From Polyangiaceae bacterium (GTDB taxonomy: Bacteria; Myxococcota; Polyangia; Polyangiales; Polyangiaceae), in assembly GCA_025936205.1 (NCBI GenBank), contig JAICTU010000343.1, positions 1 to 9,947 of the forward strand: a stretch of 9,947 bases of DNA. Reading direction: 5' to 3'. Shown one piece after another: positions 1-9,947 of this stretch. The notes under the pieces are model-generated. The model ran no database searches. It was not told the origin of the DNA and saw only the letters and a list, made by a program, of their open reading frames with translations. Every line of letters begins with the position of its first letter. Within the stretch, counting starts at the first letter, position 1. The translations under genes were made by a program, and so were the position numbers.

Positions 1-289
1 GATTCAGGTCGCTGTCACCCTGATACTCCGGGCTGAGCAGCTTGACCGCGACCTCGCGCCCGAGCGTGGGATGCTTCGCCAGGTACACCACGGCCATGCC
101 GCCGCGCGCGAGCGGGCGTTGAATGACGTAGTTTCCGATCTGTCTTCCGACGAGATCGTTGATATCGGACTCGACGGCGGGAGCGCTCTCCCCCACCGGC
201 TCGATCCGCGTCGCGTTTTCCCAGCCCTTGGCCGCGGGCTTCATCGCTGGAGGGGTACGGCAACTCGGGCCGGAGCCTTCATCCCACAT
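1..289 (-). CDS. Ser/Thr protein kinase, N-terminal fragment (runs off left edge)
   Basis: This is the first 96 residues of a Hanks-type Ser/Thr protein kinase, a soluble or membrane-anchored signalling enzyme that phosphorylates proteins with ATP. After about 50 probably disordered residues comes [19 protein letters not shown], the P-loop strand pair, then EVAVKLL, whose lysine (residue 83) is the ATP-positioning lysine of subdomain II. The glycine loop reads A-R-G-G-M-A, so the first and last glycines of GxGxxG are alanine; as I recall, similar 'LARGGM' loops are common in myxobacterial kinases. The catalytic loop, activation segment and any sensor or membrane part lie outside the window. 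Two in-frame ATG codons exist, at 289 and 244, after an in-frame stop at 325-323. Neither has a strong ribosome site; 289 has GGGA close upstream and is chosen with low certainty. The gene follows pspA on the same strand after 154 bp. Confidence 0.85.
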   Translation of the reverse strand, partial: MWDEGSGPSCRTPPAMKPAAKGWENATRIEPVGESAPAVESDINDLVGRQIGNYVIQRPLARGGMAVVYLAKHPTLGREVAVKLLSPEYQGDSDLN

Positions 290-406
290 ATTCCCACGCG
301 CGGCCGCAGCGAGGCCAACGCCTCACGTCAGACCGGGGGGTTTGCGCGTGATCCGCGTTCGCGAGCCCGTTCTGCTGCCCTCGCAGGGTGACCCCGAGAG
401 CAGGCT

Positions 407-419
407 GTATTCAGAATAC
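407..419. promoter_or_regulatory. AT-rich perfect palindrome upstream of the kinase gene
   Basis: GTATTC-A-GAATAC is a perfect inverted repeat with 6-bp arms and a 1-bp centre. It is followed by a second short palindrome, CGTTAACG, at 423-430. The pair sits in the 154-bp gap between the pspA stop and the kinase start, in an AT-rich patch of otherwise very GC-rich DNA. That is where a promoter or operator of the kinase gene would be expected. No regulator is recognised, and a role as an operator is inference. Confidence 0.3.
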
Positions 420-443
420 GTTCGTTAACGCGGGGCGCAGCTT

Positions 444-1250
444 TCAGCGCTTGGCTTGCAGGGAGCGCTGCTCTTCCGCTTCCAGCTCGGCGAGCGCCTG
501 GGCCAGCTCGGCTTCCTCCTGGGCGTCGAGCGGCGCACTGGTCTCCACGCGCACCGGTGCAGGCTCGGGCTCGGGGGGCAAAACGCCCATCTTGCGCTTG
601 AGCGCGAGCAACTCTTCGTCGGCGCCGTGCGTGTTCTCCAGCTCGCCGAAGCGCTGCGCGAGCGTGTCGCCGCTGTACTCCTCCGCGAGCTCGTTGCGTG
701 CTTCGGCCTGTGCCTCCAGCTGATCGACCTTCTGCGCCATCGCGTCGAAGGCCTCGAAGGCGCTGGCGTTCTTCAGACCATGCAGCGTCTCCTGGATCTT
801 CGAGTGCGCCTCGGCCCGCTTCTGGCGCGCGACCAGCAGGCTCTTCTTGCGCTTGGCCTCCTCGATCTTGTTGTTCAGCGCGCGCAGCGCGAGCTTCAGC
901 TGATCGACGGAGGTCTTCTGCTTCTGCCACTGCGCTTGATACTGCTCGACGAGGGCGCTGTGCTCTTGCTTGCGCGCGAGCGCCTCTTTCGCCAGCTGGT
1001 CGTTGTTGGCGCGCACGGCCAACATGGCGCGGCGCTCCCACTCCGCCGCCACGTCCTTCTCGGCCTGGAGCTTCTTGGCGAGTCCCTTTTCGTCCGCGAT
1101 GGCCACCGCCACCTGCTGGCGCGCCTCCGCGAGCTGCCGGGTCATCTCCTCCAGCAGCTGCGTCAGGATCTTTTCCGGGTCCTCCGCGCCGCTGATCAGG
1201 GCGTTCAAGTTGGCTTTGATGAGCCGCGTGATGCGAGCAAAGATTCCCAT
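444..1250 (-). CDS. pspA: PspA/IM30 (Vipp1) family membrane-stress protein
   Basis: This is a phage-shock protein A family member, an ESCRT-III-like coiled-coil protein that binds stressed inner membrane on its cytoplasmic face and forms oligomers. The start MGIFARITRLIKANLNALI is the family's amphipathic membrane-binding helix, followed by AEDPEKIL, the usual link into the helical hairpin. Residues about 25-210 are nearly continuous charged heptad-like helix rich in Ala, Gln, Lys and Glu. The core ends at LLALKRKMG near residue 222, the length of E. coli PspA. A further 46 residues follow: a Pro/Glu linker (PPEPEPAP) and a charged terminal helix. A GTG four codons upstream (1262) is possible, but the ATG at 1250 gives the family's normal N-terminus. 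The gene lies 49 bp after the CesT-like gene and is probably co-transcribed with it. No PspF-type activator or PspB/PspC gene is in the window. Confidence 0.92.
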   Translation of the reverse strand: MGIFARITRLIKANLNALISGAEDPEKILTQLLEEMTRQLAEARQQVAVAIADEKGLAKKLQAEKDVAAEWERRAMLAVRANNDQLAKEALARKQEHSALVEQYQAQWQKQKTSVDQLKLALRALNNKIEEAKRKKSLLVARQKRAEAHSKIQETLHGLKNASAFEAFDAMAQKVDQLEAQAEARNELAEEYSGDTLAQRFGELENTHGADEELLALKRKMGVLPPEPEPAPVRVETSAPLDAQEEAELAQALAELEAEEQRSLQAKR

Positions 1251-1299
1251 GCGATCAACCACCCAGCTGCTGCGCGAGCGCCACCAGGCCCGGCACGTG

Positions 1300-1662
1300 T
1301 TAGGAGAGCGCCATATCCAGATCGGCCAATACGGCCGCCAGCTCGTTCGCGTCCAGGTTCTGCAGCTCGAGCGCTGCGGTGAGCACGATCTGCTCTGACT
1401 CCAGCGCGAATGCAGCGTGCAACAACCCGCTCGCGTTCAGCTCCAGGAGGCGGCGCAGGTACTGTGCGAGCGCGCGATCGGCGAGCCGCGGCAGCGGCCC
1501 CACCTGCACCTGCGCCACCAACACGGGCGGTGAGATGCTGAGCGCGCACGGTGGCTGACCGGGCCCCATACCGACCAGGTACACCCCGGCGCTTCCAGCG
1601 AGTTCATGGTTGCGATGGTACCCGGTGAGGAGGGCTTCCAGATCCTCGTTGCTCGCGATCAT
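1300..1662 (-). CDS. Small CesT/YbjN-like protein upstream of pspA
   Basis: This is a 120-residue soluble protein with no signal peptide or membrane segment. It reads as helix (about 4-22), beta strands (about 25-55, ending in hydrophobic VLVAQVQVGPLP), a central helix leading into LLELNASGLLHAAFALE, a strand pair (QIVLTAALEL) and a final helix (ANELAAVLADLDMAL). A 'LLELN...HAAFALE...IVLTAALELENLD' pattern is what I recall for the CesT-Tir/YbjN chaperone-like fold. This family has been linked to PspA-type genes, including through the DUF2170/YjfI group next to the PspA paralogue YjfJ; the exact family here is unverified. The ATG at 1662 is preferred because the fold starts there, but the frame stays open upstream to a GTG at 1737 and an ATG at 1770, and no candidate has a clear ribosome site. 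A function as chaperone or adaptor for PspA is inferred from position only. Confidence 0.72.
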   Translation of the reverse strand: MIASNEDLEALLTGYHRNHELAGSAGVYLVGMGPGQPPCALSISPPVLVAQVQVGPLPRLADRALAQYLRRLLELNASGLLHAAFALESEQIVLTAALELQNLDANELAAVLADLDMALS

Positions 1663-1679
1663 CAGGCGCTGAACGGTAG

Positions 1680-3245
<1,566 letters not shown>

Positions 3246-3253
3246 GCCACAGC

Positions 3254-4573
3254 GTGTCTGAAGCAACTTATCCGGAGCGGCTCGAGCTCGAGCCGTGGTC
3301 GGGGCGATCCGAGTTTCAGTTCGGCCTTCCCGGCAGCAAATCCCTCACCTTGCGCGACTGCGCCATCGCGGCCCTAGCCGACGGCGAGAGCAAGATCCTC
3401 TTCCCCGGCGAGTGCGACGACTACTGGCGCATGAAGGAGTGCCTGCAGCGGCTCGGCATCGAGGTCGACGACAGCACGCCGGAACAGCTGCGGGTGGTCG
3501 GGCGCGCCGGGCACTTCGCCGCCGGCCCCGTGGAGCTGTTCACGGGTCAGAGCGCCGTCTCGACCCGGCTGCTGCTGGCCATGGCCGCGCTGCGGCCGGA
3601 GCTGACGAGCATCGACGGTCATTCGTCGATGCAGGCACGCCCGAACAAGCCGCTGCTCGACGCGCTGGTGCAGCTGGGCGCGCGCGTCGAGTCCAGCCGC
3701 GACGGTTACCTGCCGGCGCGTGTGGTCGGCAGCTCGACGCTCGCCGGGCCCGTGCAGGTGCCCAGCGACATCTCCAGCCAGTACCTCACCAGCTTGCTGA
3801 TCATCGCGCCGCTCTTGCCGCGCGGCCTGGAGATTCAGGTCGAGGGCAAGCTCACCAGCAAGCCGTACGTCGACCTCACACTGGACGAGATGGAGAAGTT
3901 CGGGGTCCAGGTCGACAACCGCGACTACACGGCGCTGCGCGTGGCGCCGCAGACCTATCGAGCCCGCACGCTCGGCGTCGAGGGGGACGCTTCGGCGGCC
4001 TCGTACTTCGCCGCGCTGGCGACCCTGCACGGCGGCAGAGTGCGCATGGAGAACCTCGGCATGCGCACTCGCCAGGGCGACTACGCCTTCTTCGGGCTGT
4101 GCGAGCAGCTGGGCGCTCAGGTGCGGCGCCTCGCCGAGCAGACGGAGATCGTGGGGCCCAGCTCCGGCCTCGGCACGTTCTCGGGCCCGGTCGACATGAC
4201 GAGCATGCCCGACGTCGCGCCGACATTGATGATGATCGCGCCGTTCCTCTCCCGTCCGACGCGCATCACGGGTCTCGCCACGTTGCGGGTCAAGGAGTGC
4301 GATCGCATCGCCGCTCCCGCGGCCGAGCTGCGCAAGCTCGGCATCGTGATCGAAGAGGGCCCCGACTTCGTCCAGATCGAGCCGCTCGGAGACCCGGCGC
4401 GCGCGCGGCGTAACCCGGTCGACATCGAGACCTATCACGACCACCGCATCGCCATGAGCTTCGGGGTGCTCGGCTCGATGCTGCCGGGTCTCCGCATCCT
4501 CAACCCGGGCTGCGTCGCCAAGACCTATCCGAACTACTGGCGCGACTGGGAGCGCTGCAGACCGAAGGCCTGA
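3254..4573 (+). CDS. aroA: 3-phosphoshikimate 1-carboxyvinyltransferase (EPSP synthase)
   Basis: AroA joins PEP to shikimate-3-phosphate, the sixth step of the shikimate pathway, in the cytosol. At 439 residues it is about normal length. Substrate residues are present in order: LPGSKSLTLRD (Lys29, Ser30, Arg34), Arg105, Arg129, SSQYLTSLL (174-182), GDASAASYF, MPDVAPT (Asp320), RVKECDR (Lys347, Glu348, Arg351), YHDHR (Arg398) and AKTYP (Lys423). The loop that is normally G-N-A-G-T-A-M-R-P reads G-Q-S-A-V-S-T-R-L, so E. coli Gly96 corresponds to Ala101, Thr97 to Val102 and Pro101 to Leu106. Ala at the Gly96 position is known from glyphosate-insensitive class II enzymes such as CP4; however the other motifs here (GSK, SSQ) are not the class II ones. 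The start is GTG with little Shine-Dalgarno, 8 bp after guaB, suggesting translational coupling. Transcription ends at the hairpin 17 bp downstream. Confidence 0.96.
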   Translation: MSEATYPERLELEPWSGRSEFQFGLPGSKSLTLRDCAIAALADGESKILFPGECDDYWRMKECLQRLGIEVDDSTPEQLRVVGRAGHFAAGPVELFTGQSAVSTRLLLAMAALRPELTSIDGHSSMQARPNKPLLDALVQLGARVESSRDGYLPARVVGSSTLAGPVQVPSDISSQYLTSLLIIAPLLPRGLEIQVEGKLTSKPYVDLTLDEMEKFGVQVDNRDYTALRVAPQTYRARTLGVEGDASAASYFAALATLHGGRVRMENLGMRTRQGDYAFFGLCEQLGAQVRRLAEQTEIVGPSSGLGTFSGPVDMTSMPDVAPTLMMIAPFLSRPTRITGLATLRVKECDRIAAPAAELRKLGIVIEEGPDFVQIEPLGDPARARRNPVDIETYHDHRIAMSFGVLGSMLPGLRILNPGCVAKTYPNYWRDWERCRPKA

Positions 4574-4581
4574 CGCGACCA

Positions 4582-4625
4582 CAAAACGCCAGCGGCGTTG
4601 CCTGAGAGGCAACGCCGCTGAATTT
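4582..4625. terminator. Shared bidirectional terminator between aroA and the lipoprotein gene
   Basis: A perfect 13-bp stem, CAGCGGCGTTGCC (4590-4602) with GGCAACGCCGCTG (4608-4620), closes a 5-base loop TGAGA. On the plus strand it is followed by AATTT; on the minus strand by GCGTTTTG, starting just past the stem. Both convergent genes (aroA ending 4573, lipoprotein ending 4639) stop right at its edges, so it probably serves both. The T runs are short in either direction. Confidence 0.82.
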
Positions 4626-4638
4626 GCGCCAGCCCGGC

Positions 4639-5586
4639 TCAGGGGTTGGCGGTGCAGACGGTGAAGCTCGCCGCCAGTGCTGTATCGCCGCCGCAGACGA
4701 AGGTGTCCTCGCTTCCCGTCAGCGGGATGCGATCGTCGCCTGTCCAGAAGCCATCGGCCACCGCTCGGTCTTCCCAGCTCAACAGGGCCCCACCAGCGGC
4801 GGGCGCTTCCGAGACGAAGCTGGTGCCCCAGGCCACATAGGCGAGCGTCCCGGTGTTGACATCGGACGGCAAACCACTACCGCCGACCGTGAGGACCAGC
4901 TCGCCTCCCGCAGCATCCAATCCTTCCACGTTGTTCAACGTGGTCTCGCTATCCAGGGCCAGCGTGCCAGTCAAACCCAGGTCAGTGGGATCTACGCAGT
5001 CTGCGTCTTCGGGTCCTGTGCACATCTCGGCAATGTCCCCGAGGTTGAAACCACCTACGTCCGCGCTGTCGGTGCTGCGGAACACGACAGTACCGGTACC
5101 GTCGCCATTGAACGTCACCCGCACGATGGTGATGGGCTGACTGTTCTGAGCCGCGGTCTGCGCAGTGGTGGTGGCGAAATTGGGGCAAGTGCCGCCAACG
5201 GTGCCGCTGTCGGGCGGAGCTTGATTTCCCGCGTCCCCCACGCCGGAGTCGGGCTGGTCGCCAGTGCCGCTGTCGGGGCCCGCATCCGTATCGACGACGC
5301 CAGTCGTACCTGCCGTGCCGGCATTGCCTGCGCCCGCCGTACCGGCATTGCCCGCGCCCGCCGTGCCGGCAGTACCCGCGCCCGCAGTTCCGCCTTCACC
5401 CGCGGTGTTTGCCATACCGGCGGTACCGCCCTCGCCGGCTACGTTCGCGCCGCCGCCGGAGCCGCCGCTGGCTCCATTGCCACCGTTGCCCCCAGTGCCT
5501 CCCCCGCCATCGTCATCGCCACACGCCGCGGCGAACGCCGCGAAGGAAATACCTAGAGCTACAAAGCAGCAAGCGGTCCTCGACAT
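4639..5586 (-). CDS. Secreted lipoprotein with Gly/Ala-rich linker, function unknown
   Basis: This is a 315-residue predicted lipoprotein. The signal peptide (residues 2-21, hydrophobic VALGISFAAFAAA) ends at Cys22 in the context A-A-A-C-G-D-D-D, a slightly loose lipobox. Residues about 27-133 are a low-complexity spacer rich in Gly, Ala, Thr and Asn, including three 8-residue units AGAG(T/N)AGT, then an Asp/Ser/Pro/Gly stretch. The globular part (134-315) is acidic and probably beta-rich, with five cysteines that could form disulfides. Its pieces TIVRVTFNGDGTGTVVF and LAYVAWGTSF with RAVADGFWTGDD faintly recall lamin-tail-type surface domains, but I would not assign a family. Three ATG codons lie in a row (5592, 5589, 5586) after GGGAGG; only the third has normal 6-base spacing, so it is chosen. 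Architecture of this kind is typical of myxobacterial surface lipoproteins. It has its own upstream region and terminator. Confidence 0.88.
   Translation of the reverse strand: MSRTACCFVALGISFAAFAAACGDDDGGGGTGGNGGNGASGGSGGGANVAGEGGTAGMANTAGEGGTAGAGTAGTAGAGNAGTAGAGNAGTAGTTGVVDTDAGPDSGTGDQPDSGVGDAGNQAPPDSGTVGGTCPNFATTTAQTAAQNSQPITIVRVTFNGDGTGTVVFRSTDSADVGGFNLGDIAEMCTGPEDADCVDPTDLGLTGTLALDSETTLNNVEGLDAAGGELVLTVGGSGLPSDVNTGTLAYVAWGTSFVSEAPAAGGALLSWEDRAVADGFWTGDDRIPLTGSEDTFVCGGDTALAASFTVCTANP
5315..5386 (-). repeat. Three 24-bp tandem repeats inside the lipoprotein linker
   Basis: Three consecutive 24-bp units (5315-5338, 5339-5362, 5363-5386) occur in phase with the reading frame, each encoding eight residues of the AGAG(T/N)AGT type. 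Units one and two differ at two bases; the third is more diverged. The unit length is a multiple of three, so gain or loss would only change spacer length. Confidence 0.75.
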
Positions 5587-5592
5587 CATCAT

Positions 5593-5598
5593 CCTCCC
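5593..5598 (-). promoter_or_regulatory. Shine-Dalgarno deciding the lipoprotein start
   Basis: GGGAGG on the minus strand abuts the first of three consecutive in-frame ATG codons. Spacing is 0, 3 and 6 bases to the first, second and third ATG, so the third (5586) best fits normal initiation. Confidence 0.7.
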
Positions 5599-5962
5599 GG
5601 GCACTACCGCACAGCATTCGGTAGCAGTTGTAAGAGCCCATAAAGGGTAGCGGATGGCAAAGCGATGTCCAGTAACCGGCTCAAAAAGTCCGAGCCCTTT
5701 GCCGCGCACGCTGATCACGCAGCAAGCTGCAAAAAGCCCGAGGCTGCGACCGGAACCCGACTCTGACAGGAGTGTCACGGTCCATCCCGCCACGCGGCAC
5801 AATTTGTCGCGTCCTCCACGTTACTCCGCGGTGACCGTTCCAGCGAGTCGCGGCAGCGTGCAAGGCAGCTGTCCGACTGGTGAAACAGTGCGTGATCCAG
5901 CAGAAAAACAGGTACTACGCGGCAGCTGCCACATCTGTGGACGGCCGAGGTCGCCGACCGCT
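5599..5962. other. Gene-free divergent intergenic region
   Basis: Together with the flanking ribosome sites, this fills 387 bp between the lipoprotein start and the SDR start without a convincing gene. Its open frames (such as 5654-5989 plus, 111 codons) have no family resemblance and run into the SDR start in another frame. It contains AAAAAGTCCGAG (5683-5694) and AAAAAGCCCGAG (5731-5742), 11 of 12 identical and 48 bp apart, the first within a small inverted repeat GGCTC-GAGCC (5679-5697). It also contains GGCAGCTG twice (5864-5871, 5921-5928), the second within the perfect 10-bp palindrome GGCAGCTGCC. Promoters for both flanking genes must lie here, but no strong sigma-70 match was seen. 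Confidence 0.6.
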
Positions 5963-5973
5963 AAGGAGAGAGA

Positions 5974-6813
5974 GTGGCGAATGTACTGATAGCGGGTTGC
6001 GGTTACGTAGGAACAGCGCTGGGACTGGAACTGCTCTCCGCTGGCCATCGCGTGTGGGGCTTGCGCCGCAATCCGTCACAGCTGCCCGCTGGCTTCGAAC
6101 CGATCGCTGCCGACCTGAGCAGCTCCGATCTGGCCTCCTTGCCCGGCGGCATGAATCACATCGTGTACGCCGCCAGCGCCGACGACTCTTCTGAGCCCGC
6201 CTATGTGAAAGCGTATGTAACGGGCCTGCGGCGGCTGTTGAATGCCCTCGATCCTGCCGCCTTGCAGCGGATCTTCTTCATCTCCAGCACCGCTGTCTAC
6301 GGACAGACGGAGGGAGAGTGGGTCGATGAAGACTCGGAGACGACGCCCACATACTTCTCCGGTGTGCGCATGCTGGAAGCAGAGCGATTGCTCGCAGGAA
6401 GCGGCTTTCCTTTCACGATCCTGCGCTGCTCCGGGATCTATGGTCCGGGTCGCACGCGCTTGATCGACAGTCTGCGGCAAGGGACCGCAACATCGTCCGC
6501 GCGCTTCACGAACCGTATCCATCGCGACGATATCGCAGGCGCCATTCTGTATCTGCTCGGCAGCAGCGAAGCGCCGCAGCGACTCTTGCTGAGCGATGAC
6601 GAGCCCGCGCCCGAACACGAGGTGTTCCAGTATCTAGCGGGACTGCTCGGCGTGCCCACGCCGCCTCGCACGACCGCCTCGAGCACGGCATCTCAGCGCG
6701 GCGGCCTCAAGCGCTGCCGCAACACGCGGCTTCGGGCGACGGGCTATCGACTTCGATATCCGACCTATCGGGAGGGATACGCGGCAATGCTGGCGGCCCT
6801 GGCGGAGCGCTGA
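5974..6813 (+). CDS. NAD(P)-dependent epimerase/SDR family protein, YeeZ-like
   Basis: This is a 279-residue extended/atypical short-chain dehydrogenase, presumably cytosolic; the substrate is unknown. The Rossmann start VLIAGCGYVGTALG (4-17) has the dinucleotide-binding GxGxxG. IVYAAS is the next strand, and FFISSTAVYG (101-110) carries the family Ser/Thr. It continues with GEWVDEDSETTP, FSGVRMLEAERLL, ILRCSGIYGPGR (149-160), TNRIHRDDIAGA and SDDEPAP, and ends with LKRCRNTRLRATGYRLRYPTYREGY. This order is typical of E. coli YeeZ relatives. The YxxxK catalytic pair is not intact: Tyr127 is followed four places on by Val131, which also argues for an atypical SDR, perhaps not a classical oxidoreductase. 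The GTG start has a good AAGGAG (5963-5968) five bases upstream. It stands alone between a divergent lipoprotein gene and convergent rpoC. Confidence 0.93.
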   Translation: MANVLIAGCGYVGTALGLELLSAGHRVWGLRRNPSQLPAGFEPIAADLSSSDLASLPGGMNHIVYAASADDSSEPAYVKAYVTGLRRLLNALDPAALQRIFFISSTAVYGQTEGEWVDEDSETTPTYFSGVRMLEAERLLAGSGFPFTILRCSGIYGPGRTRLIDSLRQGTATSSARFTNRIHRDDIAGAILYLLGSSEAPQRLLLSDDEPAPEHEVFQYLAGLLGVPTPPRTTASSTASQRGGLKRCRNTRLRATGYRLRYPTYREGYAAMLAALAER

Positions 6814-6818
6814 GGAGC

Positions 6819-6861
6819 AAGCGCACCAAGCGCACCAGCCGAGCGCGGCACCGGCGCACCA
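6819..6861. repeat. Short GCGCACCA repeats after the SDR gene
   Basis: GCGCACCA occurs three times (6821-6828, 6830-6837, 6854-6861), the first two as a 9-bp tandem AAGCGCACC starting at 6819. It lies in the 128-bp gap between the convergent SDR and rpoC genes. It is probably simple-sequence drift. Confidence 0.45.
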
Positions 6862-6863
6862 AC

Positions 6864-6899
6864 ACAAAAAAGCCAGCCCCTCCCGGTTGGGGAGGGGCT
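6864..6899 (-). terminator. Intrinsic terminator of rpoC
   Basis: On the minus strand a perfect 10-bp GC-rich stem (arms 6890-6899 and 6875-6884, AGCCCCTCCC with GGGAGGGGCT) encloses a 5-base loop and is followed after GGC by six Ts (6871-6866). This is a textbook Rho-independent terminator, 43 bp past the rpoC stop. On the plus strand no T run follows, so it is not an obvious terminator for the SDR gene. Confidence 0.92.
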
Positions 6900-6915
6900 A
6901 GCGAGGTCAGCCTAT

Positions 6916-6941
6916 CCGGGCCCGGGGCTCGGGCCCCCGGG
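6916..6941. repeat. GC-rich inverted repeat directly after the rpoC stop
   Basis: CCCGGGG (6921-6927) pairs with CCCCGGG (6935-6941) around a 7-base loop; an alternative fold pairs CCGGGCCC (6916-6923) with the following GGGCCC-CGG with one bulge. It touches the rpoC stop codon (6944-6942) and precedes the main terminator. No T run follows. It could stabilise the 3' end or only be GC-rich spacer. Confidence 0.4.

Positions 6942-9947
<3,006 letters not shown>

Noticed and set aside
1251..1262. GTG start for pspA four codons upstream
   Set aside because: The ATG at 1250 gives the standard MGIF amphipathic N-terminus of the family.
456..1382. 308-codon plus-strand frame opposite pspA
   Set aside because: Leu/Arg-rich antisense of a coiled-coil gene; no plausible start context or family pattern.
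3374..4612. 412-codon open frame on the minus strand across aroA, and a 372-codon plus frame at 3295-4413
   Set aside because: Both are shadows of aroA with Arg/Ala/Gly-rich composition and no recognisable domain.
4624..5556. 310-codon plus-strand frame across the lipoprotein gene
   Set aside because: It is antisense to a protein with a clear signal peptide, lipobox and ribosome site.
5654..5989. 111-codon plus-strand frame in the intergenic region before the SDR gene
   Set aside because: No homology pattern, Pro/Arg/Ser-rich, no ribosome site, and it overlaps the well-supported SDR start out of frame.

Overview
This GC-rich window looks like the chromosome of a myxobacterium or close relative (Myxococcota, perhaps the Polyangiales side). 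The pointers are a Ser/Thr protein kinase of the 'LARGGM' type, a lipoprotein beginning Cys-Gly-Asp-Asp-Asp with a long Gly/Ala/Asn/Thr linker, a proteobacterial-style RpoC carrying the large trigger-loop insertion, and strong G/C preference at third codon positions. This placement is an inference from sequence style, not from a database search. All but one of the genes can be assigned at least to a broad family. I found no CRISPR array, insertion sequence, prophage, defence island, tRNA or rRNA.

Layout. Positions 1-1662 are on the minus strand: a small CesT/YbjN-like protein, then a PspA/IM30 membrane-stress protein 49 bp after it, then the N-terminus of a Ser/Thr kinase that runs off the left edge. 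From 1791 to 4573 on the plus strand lies a tight pair, guaB (IMP dehydrogenase) and aroA (EPSP synthase), separated by 8 bp. A perfect 13-bp hairpin at 4590-4620 separates aroA from a convergent minus-strand gene for a secreted lipoprotein of unknown function (4639-5586). A 387-bp gene-free stretch holds the divergent upstream regions of that gene and of a plus-strand NAD(P)-binding epimerase/SDR of the YeeZ type (5974-6813). The rest (6942-9947) is the C-terminal 70% of rpoC on the minus strand, ending at a strong intrinsic terminator.

How the genes relate. The CesT-like/PspA pair is likely an envelope-stress module, and the kinase downstream may belong with it or be independent. guaB and aroA are enzymes of unrelated pathways (guanine nucleotides, aromatic amino acids) that share a transcript. 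The most notable protein detail is in AroA: the loop that in most EPSP synthases contains the glyphosate-contacting glycine carries Ala, Val and Leu at the positions corresponding to E. coli Gly96, Thr97 and Pro101. The rest of the window is largely ordinary housekeeping sequence, and I did not find a clearly new system.
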